NCBI RefSeq assembly: GCF_943913955.1
Contig: NZ_CALUAE010000009.1
Span: 1 to 64,000 of the forward strand
DNA: 64,000 bases
Direction of reading: 5' to 3'
DNA from: Mycolicibacterium bacteremicum
GTDB lineage: Bacteria > Actinomycetota > Actinomycetes > Mycobacteriales > Mycobacteriaceae
The position numbers were made by a program, and so were the translations under genes. Shown piece by piece: positions 23,312-32,161 of the stretch (position 1 is its first letter; each line of letters begins with the position of its first letter). The notes beneath the pieces are model-generated. The model saw only the letters and a program-made list of their open reading frames with translations. It did no database searches and was not told the origin of the DNA.

Positions 23312-26300
23312 TCGGCCCGCTTCGACTTCTTCGACTTCGTCCACGGCGCAATGGGATTGCCCTGCCAACGGGTGTACGGTGGCACCTCGTCCCCGCGCAT
23401 CACCAGCGAGGCCGGCCCGACCGTCGCACCGGTGCCGATCCGGGACGCGGGTAGTGCCACGCAGTGCGGGCCCAGCGTGGCGCCCTCGTCGAGCACGACG
23501 GTGTCCATCCGCATGATCCGGTCGTGGAACAGGTGGGTCTGCACCACGCAGCCGCGATTCACGGTGCTGCCCGGGCCCAGCGAGATCAGATCCGCCTCGG
23601 GCAGCCAGTAGGTTTCGCACCACACACCCTTGCCGATCCGGGCACCCAGGCCGCGCAGCCAGAGATTCATCACCGGGGTGCCGGTGGCCGCGCGGGCGAA
23701 CCAGGGGGCGGCCACCGTCTCGACGAAGGTGTCCGACACCTCGTTGCGCCATACGAACGACGACCACAGCGGATGCTCGATCGCCGTGATCCGGCCGATC
23801 ACGATCCACTTGGCGGCCACCGCGATGGCGCCCGCCACCGCGCCGGCGGCCAGCAGCACCAGGCCGCCGGCCAGCGCCGTGAGTGCGTAACCGATCGTGT
23901 CGGCCAGGGTGTGCAACGTGGCCAGCACCGAGACGCCGATCAGGAATGTCACGACGACCGGGATCAGCCGGCAGGTCTCGACCACCGAGCGCATGATCTT
24001 CAGTTTCATCGACGGCTCGAAGGTGCGCAGTGCGTCGGCCGCGGTGGGTTGGCGGCGCAGCCGGATCGGTGGGCTGCCCAGCCAGGACGACCCGGCCTTA
24101 GCCTTGTGCGGAGCCGCCGAGAGGACGGCCACCAGGCCGTCGTCGGGAACCCGGCGGCCGGGCTGGGTGATGCCGGAGTTGCCGAGGAACGCGCGCTTGC
24201 CGATCGTCGCCTTGGCGACGTGGATCCAACCGCCGCCCAGTTCGTAGGAGGCCACCATGGTGTCATCGGCCAGGAATGCCCCGTCCTGCACCTCGGTGAA
24301 CTTCGGGGTGAGCAGCGCGGTGGAGATCTCGGTGCCCTTGCCGACCTTCGCCCCGAGCAGACGCAGCCACCACGGGGTCAGCAGGCTGGCATAGACCGGG
24401 AACAGGTAGTTGCGGGCCGCGTCCATCAGCCGTTCGGTGGCCCACAGTTGCCAGCCCACCCGGCTGCGCACCGGGTGGTACCCCTCGGTCAGGCCGATCG
24501 ACAGCAGTCGCACCCCCAGCACCGTCAGCGCCGCGTACGCCCCGAAGGCGATCAGCGCGGCGACCGGCGTCCAGGCCAGGGCGGGCACCAGCGCGTCGGC
24601 CGGGCTCGCGGTGTCGCGCACCGCCCACCCCAGTACCGCCAGGCCGGCGGCCAGTGCCGTCAACGGCAACGCACCCAACAACATCGATGTGACGCTGTAG
24701 ATGCCCACCCACAGCGGAGCGCGGCCGGGGCGTTCGTCCGGCCAGGGGTGACGTGCCTTCCCGGACTTGGCGGCCGGCGAACCCTTCCAGTACTGGCCGT
24801 TCTTGACCTTGCCGACGACCCCGGAACCTGGTGCCACATCGGCGTTCTTGCCGACGGTCGCACCGGGGAACAACGTGGTGCGCGCACCGATGGTCGCGTC
24901 GTTGCCGATGCTGATCGGGCCGACGTGGAAGAGATCGCCGTCGATCCAGTGCCCGGTCAGGTCGACCTCGGGTTCCACCGAGGCGCGGTGACCGATGGTC
25001 AGCATGCCGGTGACCGGGGGAGCGGAATGCAGATCGACGCCCTTGCCGATCGAGTTGCCCAGCGCGCGACCGTAATACACCAGCCACGGTGCGCCCGCCT
25101 GGTTCTCCGCGCCGCTGGCCTCGGCGAGGCGCTCGGCGAACCACACCCGCAGGTGCTCCGACCCGCCGCGGCGGTAGCTACCCGGCTGCAGGTTCGACAG
25201 CAGGGTGCGTGCCCCCAGCACCGCGATGCCCATCCGGCCCGGCGGGGTGATGAAGACGGCGAATCCGGCCAGGATCCACCACCAGTTGAGGGTGGCGGCC
25301 CACGGCACCAGATCCGTTGCGGCGGCGACATTGTTGAGGATGGCCAGCCAGATGACCCACTGCAGGCCGGTCAGGGTGGCCAGCGGGATCGAGCACGCGA
25401 CCTGTGCTACCTGGGTGGATATCGGGGTGGGCCGCACATCGCGGCGCACCACCTCCGGCGGCGGGGCCAACTCGTCGAGATAGCCGGCCAGCGAACCCAG
25501 CCGCGGATGGTCGTAGAGGTCGGCCACGGTGACCTGCGGGTAGCGCCCGCGCACCGCGGTCACCAGCTGCGCGGCCGACAGGGATCCACCACCGAGGGCG
25601 AAGAAGTCGGCCTCCGGCCCGTCGACGGCTGCGGCCAGCACATCGCGCCACAGTCCGGCCAGCCAGCCCATCGTGCCGCCCAGGTCCGGCTCGTCCTCCG
25701 GCCCGGCGCCCGGCGGCGGCCACGGCAGCGCATTGCGGTCGACCTTGCCCGAGGTGCGGGTGGGCAGATCCTCCAGCAGGACCAGGCGCGGTATCAGGGC
25801 GGCGGGCAACGCCTCGGCCAGCGCCGCGCGGGCCGCACCCAGATCGAAGGAAGGATCGGCGGATGCGATGTATCCGACCAGCAATGGGGTCCCGCTGGCG
25901 GTCTTGCGCACGGCCGCGGCGCCGCCGCTGACACCCGGCAGGTTCACCAGTGCGGCGTCGACCTCGCCGAGTTCGATCCGGCGGCCGCCGACCTTCACCT
26001 GATCGTCGGCGCGGCCCTGGAAGTACAGCCCGTCGGCCTCCAGCCGCACCAGGTCGCCGCTGCGGTAGGCGCGAGCCCAGCCCAGGGTGTCCATCGGCGC
26101 GTACTTCTCGGCGTCCTTGGCCGGATCCAGGTAGCGGGCCAGGCCGACGCCGCCGATCACCAGCTCACCGACCTGGCCGAGCGCGACCGGCCGGCCTTCC
26201 TTGTCGACGACCGCGAGGTCCCAGCCGGCCAGCGGCAGCCCGATGCTCACCGCGGAGCGACCGTCCAGTGGTGCGGCGCAGGCCACCACGGTCGCCTCGG

Positions 26301-27195
26301 TGGGACCGTAGGTGTTCCACACCTCGCGGCCGTCCACGGCCAGTCGCTCGGCGAGTTCGGGCGGGCAGGCCTCGCCACCGAAGATCAGCAGCCGTACCGC
26401 CTCCAGCGCCTCGGCCGGCCACAGCGCGGCCAGCGTGGGCACCGTCGAGACGACGGTGACATCGCGGCTGACCAGCCATGGGCCCAGGTCCATCCCGCTG
26501 CGCACCAGCGAGCGCGGCGCGGGCACCAGGCAGGCACCGTGCCGCCAGGCCAGCCACATCTCCTCACAGGAGGCGTCGAAGGCGACCGACAGCCCGGCCA
26601 GCACCCGGTCCCCGGGGCCGATCGGCGCCGACTGCAGGAACATCCGGGCCTCGGCGTCGACGAAGGCCGCCGCGTTGCGGTGGGTGACGGCCACGCCCTT
26701 GGGGGTTCCGGTGGACCCGGAGGTGAAGATGATCCAGGCGTCGTCGCGGGTCAGCGGCGCGGCCGCGCGCCAGCCCCGCGAGGATCCGGGACCACGCACC
26801 AGGCCGGCCTCGGTGATGATCGCCACCACCTGGGCCTCACCGAACACCAGCGCGGCGCGCTCGTCGGGATCGTCGGCGTCGACCGGGACGTAGGCGGCAC
26901 CGGTGGCCAGGGTCGCCAGGATCGCGGTGTAGAGCGCATAGCTGCCCGAGGGCATCCGGATGCCGATACGGTCGCCGCGCCCGATGCCGCGGGCCGCCAG
27001 CCACTGCACGCTCTCCTCGATGTCGCCGATCAGCTCGGCATAGGTGAGCTGGACCTCGCCGTCGTCGATGGCCGGCGCATCCGGGAAGCGCCGGGCGGTT
27101 TCGTAGAGGATGTCGACCAGGGTCCGCGGGGTGGCAGCGGCGTCGGAGAGTAGGTACTGGAGTGGGATCGCCTGCCCGGGTTCGGCTGCTGTCAC
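23308..27195 (-). CDS. Pls/PosA-type membrane non-ribosomal peptide synthetase
   Basis: A 1295-residue protein with the unusual Pls architecture. The adenylation domain spans residues 30-490 (A3 FTSGSTGTPKG at 157-167, A4 FDASCEEMW at 206-214, NTYGPTE at 294-300, A10 Lys K484). The carrier domain has the phosphopantetheine Ser S538 in LGGGSLS. From about residue 610 it carries six or so membrane segments interleaved with three tandem condensation-like regions rich in hexapeptide repeats. In Streptomyces Pls these domains polymerise activated L-lysine into epsilon-poly-L-lysine of variable length. Aligning by eye to GrsA gives the specificity residues D-A-E-S-I-G-T-V-V-K, very close to the lysine code I remember (DAESIGSVCK). 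It heads an operon with the aminopeptidase and flippase. GTG 27195 is the start. Confidence 0.9.
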   Translation of the reverse strand: MTAAEPGQAIPLQYLLSDAAATPRTLVDILYETARRFPDAPAIDDGEVQLTYAELIGDIEESVQWLAARGIGRGDRIGIRMPSGSYALYTAILATLATGAAYVPVDADDPDERAALVFGEAQVVAIITEAGLVRGPGSSRGWRAAAPLTRDDAWIIFTSGSTGTPKGVAVTHRNAAAFVDAEARMFLQSAPIGPGDRVLAGLSVAFDASCEEMWLAWRHGACLVPAPRSLVRSGMDLGPWLVSRDVTVVSTVPTLAALWPAEALEAVRLLIFGGEACPPELAERLAVDGREVWNTYGPTEATVVACAAPLDGRSAVSIGLPLAGWDLAVVDKEGRPVALGQVGELVIGGVGLARYLDPAKDAEKYAPMDTLGWARAYRSGDLVRLEADGLYFQGRADDQVKVGGRRIELGEVDAALVNLPGVSGGAAAVRKTASGTPLLVGYIASADPSFDLGAARAALAEALPAALIPRLVLLEDLPTRTSGKVDRNALPWPPPGAGPEDEPDLGGTMGWLAGLWRDVLAAAVDGPEADFFALGGGSLSAAQLVTAVRGRYPQVTVADLYDHPRLGSLAGYLDELAPPPEVVRRDVRPTPISTQVAQVACSIPLATLTGLQWVIWLAILNNVAAATDLVPWAATLNWWWILAGFAVFITPPGRMGIAVLGARTLLSNLQPGSYRRGGSEHLRVWFAERLAEASGAENQAGAPWLVYYGRALGNSIGKGVDLHSAPPVTGMLTIGHRASVEPEVDLTGHWIDGDLFHVGPISIGNDATIGARTTLFPGATVGKNADVAPGSGVVGKVKNGQYWKGSPAAKSGKARHPWPDERPGRAPLWVGIYSVTSMLLGALPLTALAAGLAVLGWAVRDTASPADALVPALAWTPVAALIAFGAYAALTVLGVRLLSIGLTEGYHPVRSRVGWQLWATERLMDAARNYLFPVYASLLTPWWLRLLGAKVGKGTEISTALLTPKFTEVQDGAFLADDTMVASYELGGGWIHVAKATIGKRAFLGNSGITQPGRRVPDDGLVAVLSAAPHKAKAGSSWLGSPPIRLRRQPTAADALRTFEPSMKLKIMRSVVETCRLIPVVVTFLIGVSVLATLHTLADTIGYALTALAGGLVLLAAGAVAGAIAVAAKWIVIGRITAIEHPLWSSFVWRNEVSDTFVETVAAPWFARAATGTPVMNLWLRGLGARIGKGVWCETYWLPEADLISLGPGSTVNRGCVVQTHLFHDRIMRMDTVVLDEGATLGPHCVALPASRIGTGATVGPASLVMRGDEVPPYTRWQGNPIAPWTKSKKSKRAE

Positions 27196-27308
27196 GGCTA
27201 CAAACTACTGAAGTCCGGCGGCGGCCCCGCGCGCGGCGCGCGCCGCCCGGGTTTGTTCCGTTCCGGTCGTGCTGATCGCAACCATTGGCCGCTGCCCGGC
27301 ACCGGCCA

Positions 27309-27314
27309 TACCGT
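27309..27314 (+). promoter_or_regulatory. Putative leaderless -10
   Basis: TACCGT lies 12 nt before GTG 27321 in the 125-bp gap between the divergent NRPS operon and the next plus-strand gene; it supports that GTG as the start. Confidence 0.35.
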
Positions 27315-27320
27315 CGGCGG

Positions 27321-27719
27321 GTGCGGCTATTCGTGGCAGATGAAGCGTGGAGTGAACTGACCTCGGGTCCCGAACCCGTGGTGCGGCTGGCGGCCGACGA
27401 CCTACAACAGGCCCGGCGGGCGCGGACCCGACTACGCGATGACGACGGCGAGGTCGCCGTCATCCTGGACATCAAGGTGGCCGTCGCGGCCGACGTCCGC
27501 TCCGCCTACGCCCGGCTGGACGGTGCCGACGGGGTGCGCTACGCCGGCACGGTGAACGGCCTGGCCGGGCTCATCGCCGATATCGAGTCCGCCGGGGTGG
27601 CCGACGGTGTCACCCTGGTCAATGCCACGGGTGCTGAGGCCGCGACGCCGCAGGACCTGGCCGAACTCGGTCGCACGGTCCTGGGGCTGCTGGAGCAACG
27701 CAACCGCGCCTGCGCCTGA
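27321..27719 (+). CDS. Hypothetical protein resembling the C-terminal part of a luciferase-like monooxygenase
   Basis: A 132-residue protein starting at GTG 27321, chosen because a TACCGT hexamer lies at leaderless spacing and the longer reading adds an Arg-rich tail unlike the rest. The segment DGEVAVILDIKVAVAADVRSA followed by YAGTVNGLAGLIADIESAGV and a closing VTLVN resembles the last beta-alpha units of LLM-type flavin monooxygenases, where bound-product channels are closed. It lacks the N-terminal flavin-binding half, so it is either a stand-alone domain family or a remnant. It is divergent from the NRPS operon and 89 bp upstream of the aldehyde dehydrogenase gene. No function is proposed. 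Confidence 0.6.
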   Translation: MRLFVADEAWSELTSGPEPVVRLAADDLQQARRARTRLRDDDGEVAVILDIKVAVAADVRSAYARLDGADGVRYAGTVNGLAGLIADIESAGVADGVTLVNATGAEAATPQDLAELGRTVLGLLEQRNRACA

Positions 27720-27779
27720 TTTCGCGTCGCGGATCCATCCAAGATCTGCATTAGTCGGCACCGAAATGGTCTTGGACAT

Positions 27780-27801
27780 GTATGGATTATCTCCATACCG
27801 T
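27780..27801 (+). promoter_or_regulatory. Operator and leaderless promoter of the glucarate operon
   Basis: GTATGGA (27780-27786) and TCCATAC (27792-27798) form a perfect 7-bp inverted repeat around TTATC. The right arm runs into TACCGT (27796-27801), a -10-like hexamer 13 nt before GTG 27809. The 12-bp string TCTCCATACCGT (27790-27801) recurs exactly, in the same orientation to its gene, at the promoter of the 2-hydroxyacid dehydrogenase (35845-35834, minus strand). Confidence 0.6.
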
Positions 27802-27808
27802 TGCTGGT

Positions 27809-29401
27809 GTGACTGCGACTCTTCCCACCCAGCTGACCGGACAGATGATCGTCGCCGGATCGCCCGTCACGGGCACCGGCAAGGAGATCCGAGGATTCGA
27901 TCCGGCGGCGGGGCAGCCGCTGGAACCGGGCTACCGCCACGGTGACGCCGCCGACGTGCAGGCCGCCGCCGCGGCCGCCGCCGAGGCGTTCCCGGTGTAC
28001 CGCGCCACCACCTCCGAACAGCGGGCCCGGTTCCTGGAGTCCATCGCCGCCCACCTCGAGGCCGTCGCCGAGTCGCTGATCGCCCGCGCCGCCGCCGAGA
28101 GTGGCCTACCGACCGCGCGCATCACCGGCGAGGTGGGCCGCACCACCGGCCAGCTGCGGTTGTTCGCCGCAGTGCTGCGTGAGGGCAGCTGGAACGGCGC
28201 CCGGATCGACACCGCGCAGCCCGACCGCAGCCCGCTGCCGCGCCCCGACATCCGCCAGCGTTTCGTGCCGCTGGGCCCGGTCGCGGTGTTCAGCGCTTCC
28301 AACTTCCCGCTGGCCTTCTCGGTCGCCGGCGGCGACACCGCCTCCGCGCTGGCCGCCGGCTGCCCCGTGGTGGTCAAGGGCCACGACGCCCACCCCGGCA
28401 CATCCGAGATCGTCGCCCGTGCCATCACCGCCGCGGTCGCCGACGCCGGCCTGCCCGCCGGGACGTTCTCGCTGCTGTTCGGCTCGGGGCAGGAGCTCGG
28501 TATCGCCCTGGTCACCGACCCGCGGATCAAGGCGGTCGGCTTCACCGGATCTCGTTCCGGCGGAACGGCACTGGTGGCCGCCGCGGCGGCCCGTCCGGAG
28601 CCGATCCCGGTGTACGCCGAGATGAGCTCGATCAACCCGGTGTTCCTGCTCGAGGGTGCGCTGGCCACCCGCGGTGCCGAACTGGGCAAGGCGTTCATCG
28701 GCTCACTGACCATGGGATCGGGACAGTTCTGCACCAACCCGGGTCTGGTCATCGCCGTCGACGGGCCGGGGCTCGACGCCTTCGTCGCCGCCGCCGGCGA
28801 GGCCGTCTCCGCGGCGCCGGCCACCCCAATGCTCACCCCGAACATCGCCCGCAGCTACGCCGCCGGTGTCGAAACCCTCGGCGGCACGGCCGACCTCATC
28901 GCCCGCGGTGCGGCCGGCGGCATCGAGACGTGCGGGCAGGCGGCGTTGTTCAGCACGGATGCGCAGAGCTTCCTGGGCAGCGAGGACCTGCAGGCCGAGG
29001 TGTTCGGCGCGTCCAGCCTGATCGTGCGGTGCGCCGACGCCGCCGAGGTGCGATCCGTCGCGACCGGCATCGAGGGTCAGCTCACCGCGACCGTACACGC
29101 CGACGCATCCGATGAGCAGGCCGCCGGTGAACTGCTCCCGCTGCTGGAACTCAAGGCCGGCCGGATCCTGTTCAACGGCTGGCCGACCGGTGTCGAGGTC
29201 TGCCATGCGATGGTGCACGGTGGTCCGTTCCCGGCGACCTCGGACTCGCGCACCACCTCGGTCGGTGCGCGCGCAATCGAACGCTTCCTGCGTCCCGTGG
29301 CCTACCAGGACGTCCCGAAAACCCTGCTGCCCAGCGCTGTTGCTGATGGCAATCCCGATCACCTGTGGCGGCGCATCGACGGCCGGCTCACGCAGGACTG
29401 A
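27809..29401 (+). CDS. 2-oxoglutarate semialdehyde (2,5-dioxovalerate) dehydrogenase
   Basis: A 530-residue NAD(P)-dependent aldehyde dehydrogenase of the KGSADH type, the last step of aldarate and pentose catabolism to 2-oxoglutarate. The catalytic Cys is in GSGQFCTNPG, the general-base Glu in PVYAEMSSINP, and the cofactor motif is VGFTGSRSGG. RFVPLGPVAVFSASNFPLAF is characteristic of this subgroup, which differs from standard ALDHs by Ser/Asn in the FSASNFP motif. GTG 27809 is preferred over ATG 27782 because the upstream ATG lies inside an inverted repeat and the GTG has a -10 at leaderless spacing. It is followed at 40 bp by kdgD and then a glucarate dehydratase, which defines the pathway. 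Confidence 0.9.
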   Translation: MTATLPTQLTGQMIVAGSPVTGTGKEIRGFDPAAGQPLEPGYRHGDAADVQAAAAAAAEAFPVYRATTSEQRARFLESIAAHLEAVAESLIARAAAESGLPTARITGEVGRTTGQLRLFAAVLREGSWNGARIDTAQPDRSPLPRPDIRQRFVPLGPVAVFSASNFPLAFSVAGGDTASALAAGCPVVVKGHDAHPGTSEIVARAITAAVADAGLPAGTFSLLFGSGQELGIALVTDPRIKAVGFTGSRSGGTALVAAAAARPEPIPVYAEMSSINPVFLLEGALATRGAELGKAFIGSLTMGSGQFCTNPGLVIAVDGPGLDAFVAAAGEAVSAAPATPMLTPNIARSYAAGVETLGGTADLIARGAAGGIETCGQAALFSTDAQSFLGSEDLQAEVFGASSLIVRCADAAEVRSVATGIEGQLTATVHADASDEQAAGELLPLLELKAGRILFNGWPTGVEVCHAMVHGGPFPATSDSRTTSVGARAIERFLRPVAYQDVPKTLLPSAVADGNPDHLWRRIDGRLTQD

Positions 29402-29441
29402 CACCCACCTCCACCACCACCATTTCAAGGAGCCACCGAAG

Positions 29442-30371
29442 ATGCGTCCCGACTTTCACGGCGTGCTGTTCTTTCCCGTCACCCCCTTCACCGCCTCCGG
29501 TGCGGTCGACATCGACGCGCTGTCGGCGCACCTGACCAAGGGCGTCGAGGCCGGCCCGGGCGGTGTCTTCATCGCCTGTGGCACAGGTGAATTCCACGCT
29601 CTGGAACTCACCGAGTTCCGCGCCGTGGTGCGCACCGCCGTCGAGGTGATCGCCGGACGCGTCCCGGTCTACGCCGGCGCCGGCGGTTCGGTCGCCCAGG
29701 CCAAGGCGTTCGCGCTGGCCGCGCAGGAGGAAGGGGCCGACGGCATCCTGCTGCTGCCGCCCTATCTTGTCGAGGTGCCCCAGCCCGGCCTGGTGGACTA
29801 CGTCGCCGCGGTCGCCGGCGCCACCACGCTGCCGGTCATCGTCTACAACCGCAACAACGCCAAGTTCACCGAGGCCTCCGCGGTTGCCGTCGCCAAGATC
29901 GACAACGTCATCGGATTCAAGGACGGCACCGGCAATTTCGACCAGGTGGCACGCATCGTCGCCGCCGTCACCACCCAGGTCGACCCGGACTTCCTGTTCT
30001 TCAACGGCCTGCCGACCGCCGAGACGACCCAGCTGGCGTTCCGCGCGATCGGTGTGCCGCTGTACTCCTCGGCGACGTTCGCGTTCGCCCCGGACCTGGC
30101 GCTGGCGTTCTACAACTCGCTGGAGTCGGGCAACACGGAGCTGACCAACGCGCTGCTCAACGCCTTCTTCATCCCGCTGGTCCAGCTGCGCGACACCGTC
30201 CCCGGATACGCCGTCTCGCTGGTCAAGGCCGGTGTCACGATGGAGGGTGTGCCGGCCGGGTCGGTGCGCCCGCCGCTGGTGATGCCCAGCGCCGAGGATG
30301 TCGCGGCGCTGGCCTCGATCGTCGCCGCCGGTCGCGCCGTGCTGGCCGATGCGCTGAGCGGGGCCGTCTGA
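29442..30371 (+). CDS. kdgD: 5-dehydro-4-deoxyglucarate dehydratase (decarboxylating)
   Basis: A 309-residue DHDPS/NAL-superfamily TIM-barrel enzyme that converts 5-keto-4-deoxy-D-glucarate to 2-oxoglutarate semialdehyde with loss of CO2 and water. The Schiff-base Lys is in NVIGFKDGTGNFD, the Tyr in PVIVYNRNNAKF, and the substrate loop GVFIACGTGEFHAL replaces the GTTGE of DHDPS. ATG 29442 has a good AAGGAG ribosome-binding site 9 nt upstream. Flanked by the semialdehyde dehydrogenase (downstream reaction) and a glucarate dehydratase (upstream reaction), so the three genes form a complete route from glucarate to 2-oxoglutarate. Confidence 0.93.
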   Translation: MRPDFHGVLFFPVTPFTASGAVDIDALSAHLTKGVEAGPGGVFIACGTGEFHALELTEFRAVVRTAVEVIAGRVPVYAGAGGSVAQAKAFALAAQEEGADGILLLPPYLVEVPQPGLVDYVAAVAGATTLPVIVYNRNNAKFTEASAVAVAKIDNVIGFKDGTGNFDQVARIVAAVTTQVDPDFLFFNGLPTAETTQLAFRAIGVPLYSSATFAFAPDLALAFYNSLESGNTELTNALLNAFFIPLVQLRDTVPGYAVSLVKAGVTMEGVPAGSVRPPLVMPSAEDVAALASIVAAGRAVLADALSGAV

Positions 30372-30373
30372 TC

Positions 30374-31633
30374 ATGAGCGCCATCCGCATCACCGGCGCA
30401 CGGATCACCCCGGTCGCCTTCGCCGACCCCCCGCTGCTCAACACCGTCGGGGTGCACCAGCCCTATGCGCTGCGGGCGATCATCCAGCTGGATACCGATG
30501 CGGGTCTGGTCGGCCTCGGTGAGACCTACGCCGATACCCGGCACCTGGCCCGGCTGAACGCCGCAGCCGCGGCCATCACCGGTCTGGACGTGTTCGCGCT
30601 CAACGAGATCCGCGCCGCGATCGCGGTCCGGCTGGCGGGTGACGACGCGGCGGTCGGCACCGCGGGCATGATCACCACGGCGAGCGCGGTCGATCAGGTG
30701 CTCTCCCCGTTCGAGGTGGCCTGCCTGGACGTGCAGGGGCGGGCACTGGGCCGGCCGGTCTCGGACCTGTTGGGCGGCAAGGTGCGTGATGCCGTGCCGT
30801 TCAGTGCCTACCTGTTCTACAAGTGGGCCGGCCATCCCGGTGCCGAGCCCGACCGGTTCGGTGCAGCGCTCGATCCGGACGGCCTGGTCGCCCAGGCCCG
30901 CCGCATCGTCGACGAATACGGGTTCACCGCCATCAAGGTCAAGGGTGGTGTGTTCGCCCCCGAGGAGGAGATGGCCGGTATCGAGGCGCTGGCCAAGGCC
31001 TTCCCCGGTGTCCCGTTGCGGCTGGACCCCAACGCCGCGTGGACACCGCAGACCTCGATCAAGGTGGCCACCGGGCTGGCCGGCATCCTGGAGTACCTGG
31101 AGGATCCGACCCCGGGCCTGGACGGGATGGCCGAGGTGGCCGCGCAGTCCCCGATGCCGCTGGCCACCAACATGTGCGTGGTGGCGTTCGATCAGCTCAA
31201 ACCGGCGGTGCTCAAGAACTCGGTGAAAGTCGTTCTCTCCGATCACCATTACTGGGGTGGGCTGCAGCGCTCCCGGCTGCTGGCCGGGATCTGCGAGACC
31301 TTCGGGCTGGGCCTGTCCATGCATTCCAACTCGCATCTGGGCATCAGCCTGGCGGCGATGGTGCACCTGGCCGGCGCCACCCCGAACCTCACCTACGCCT
31401 GCGATACGCACTGGCCGTGGAAGACCGAGGATGTCGTCAAGGACGGCGCACTCACCTTCGTCGAGGGCTCCGTGCCGGTACCCACCGGACCGGGCCTGGG
31501 TGTCGAGATCGACGAGGACTCGCTGGCCGCGCTGCACGAGCAGTACGTGACCTGCGGGATCCGCGACCGGGACGACACCGGTTACATGCAGACCGTCGAT
31601 CCGAACTTCGTGCTCGCCAGTCCGCGCTGGTAG
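30374..31633 (+). CDS. Glucarate dehydratase-like enolase-superfamily enzyme (actinobacterial type)
   Basis: A 419-residue enolase-superfamily dehydratase of the mandelate-racemase/glucarate-dehydratase group, starting 2 bp after kdgD. Visible active-site elements are the KxK base in TAIKVKGGVF, metal ligands in LRLDPNAAW and YLEDP, and the His/Asn region SMHSNSHLGISLAAMVHLAG, including the HSN of glucarate dehydratases. The likely reaction is dehydration of D-glucarate (or a related aldarate) to 5-keto-4-deoxyglucarate, feeding KdgD. It differs clearly from the E. coli-like GudD encoded 13 kb away, so the two may differ in substrate (glucarate, idarate, galactarate) or regulation. Confidence 0.85.
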   Translation: MSAIRITGARITPVAFADPPLLNTVGVHQPYALRAIIQLDTDAGLVGLGETYADTRHLARLNAAAAAITGLDVFALNEIRAAIAVRLAGDDAAVGTAGMITTASAVDQVLSPFEVACLDVQGRALGRPVSDLLGGKVRDAVPFSAYLFYKWAGHPGAEPDRFGAALDPDGLVAQARRIVDEYGFTAIKVKGGVFAPEEEMAGIEALAKAFPGVPLRLDPNAAWTPQTSIKVATGLAGILEYLEDPTPGLDGMAEVAAQSPMPLATNMCVVAFDQLKPAVLKNSVKVVLSDHHYWGGLQRSRLLAGICETFGLGLSMHSNSHLGISLAAMVHLAGATPNLTYACDTHWPWKTEDVVKDGALTFVEGSVPVPTGPGLGVEIDEDSLAALHEQYVTCGIRDRDDTGYMQTVDPNFVLASPRW

Positions 31634-31656
31634 GCCTGTCTTCCATCCCATCCCAT

Positions 31657-31684
31657 CCCGTCGCTTCGCTCGCCCCGCTACCTT
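31657..31684 (+). promoter_or_regulatory. C-rich repeated element and leaderless promoter
   Basis: A 21-bp element at 31657-31677 matches 20 of 21 bases of the one at 6461-6481. It is followed by TACCTT (31679-31684), 12 nt before ATG 31691. Confidence 0.4.
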
Positions 31685-31690
31685 GGGTGG

Positions 31691-32161
31691 ATGGCAGACC
31701 AGTCGGCCGTCGATGCCGCCCACCCGCCCGAACTACTGCTGCGCATCGTCAATCCCACACTGAAGTTCGCCCTCCGGACCCCACTGGGCGGGCTGATCGG
31801 TGATTTCATGCTGGTGTCCTTCACCGGCCACAAGACGGGCAGGCGATATGCCACCCCGGTCAGCGCGCACCGCCTCGACGGTGCGCTCTACGTTCTGCTG
31901 GAGGCGCAGTGGAAGCACAACTTCCGCGGCGGTGCCGACGCGCAGGTGTCCTATCGCGGCAGGACGACCACGATGCGGGGCGAGCTGATCGACGAGCCCG
32001 CCGCGGTGGCGGCGCTGGCCGAACGGATCGCCACCTCCTACGGACCGAAGAAGGCGCAGCGTCAGATGGGGCTGACGTTCGCCGGTGATCGGCTGCCCAC
32101 GATCGCGCAATGGGAGTCGGCGGCAAGGGATGTCAAGCTCGCCGCGATCAGGCTGAGCTAG
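31691..32161 (+). CDS. Nitroreductase/deazaflavin (F420)-dependent oxidoreductase family protein
   Basis: A 156-residue small split-barrel protein of the Ddn/DUF385 family, which in mycobacteria uses coenzyme F420H2 to reduce quinones and other substrates. The family signature is FTGHKTGRRYATPVSAHRLD with the Gly/Lys/Thr/Gly/Arg loop, followed by LYVLLEAQWKHNFRGGADAQ and a conserved short C-terminus. The N-terminus (about residues 10-35) is amphipathic and may associate with the membrane as in Ddn. A TACCTT hexamer at leaderless spacing precedes ATG 31691. Its end overlaps the end of the convergent TetR gene by 4 bp. It is not an obvious part of glucarate metabolism. Confidence 0.82.
   Translation: MADQSAVDAAHPPELLLRIVNPTLKFALRTPLGGLIGDFMLVSFTGHKTGRRYATPVSAHRLDGALYVLLEAQWKHNFRGGADAQVSYRGRTTTMRGELIDEPAAVAALAERIATSYGPKKAQRQMGLTFAGDRLPTIAQWESAARDVKLAAIRLS

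Noticed and set aside
23464..27153. Very long antisense open frame opposite the NRPS gene (about 1229 codons)
   Set aside because: It is Arg/Gly/His/Gln-rich, shows no family motif, and is explained by high GC third positions of the sense gene.
27782..27808. ATG 27782 as start of the semialdehyde dehydrogenase
   Set aside because: The ATG lies inside the perfect inverted repeat and upstream of the probable transcription start; GTG 27809 fits the family's usual N-terminus.
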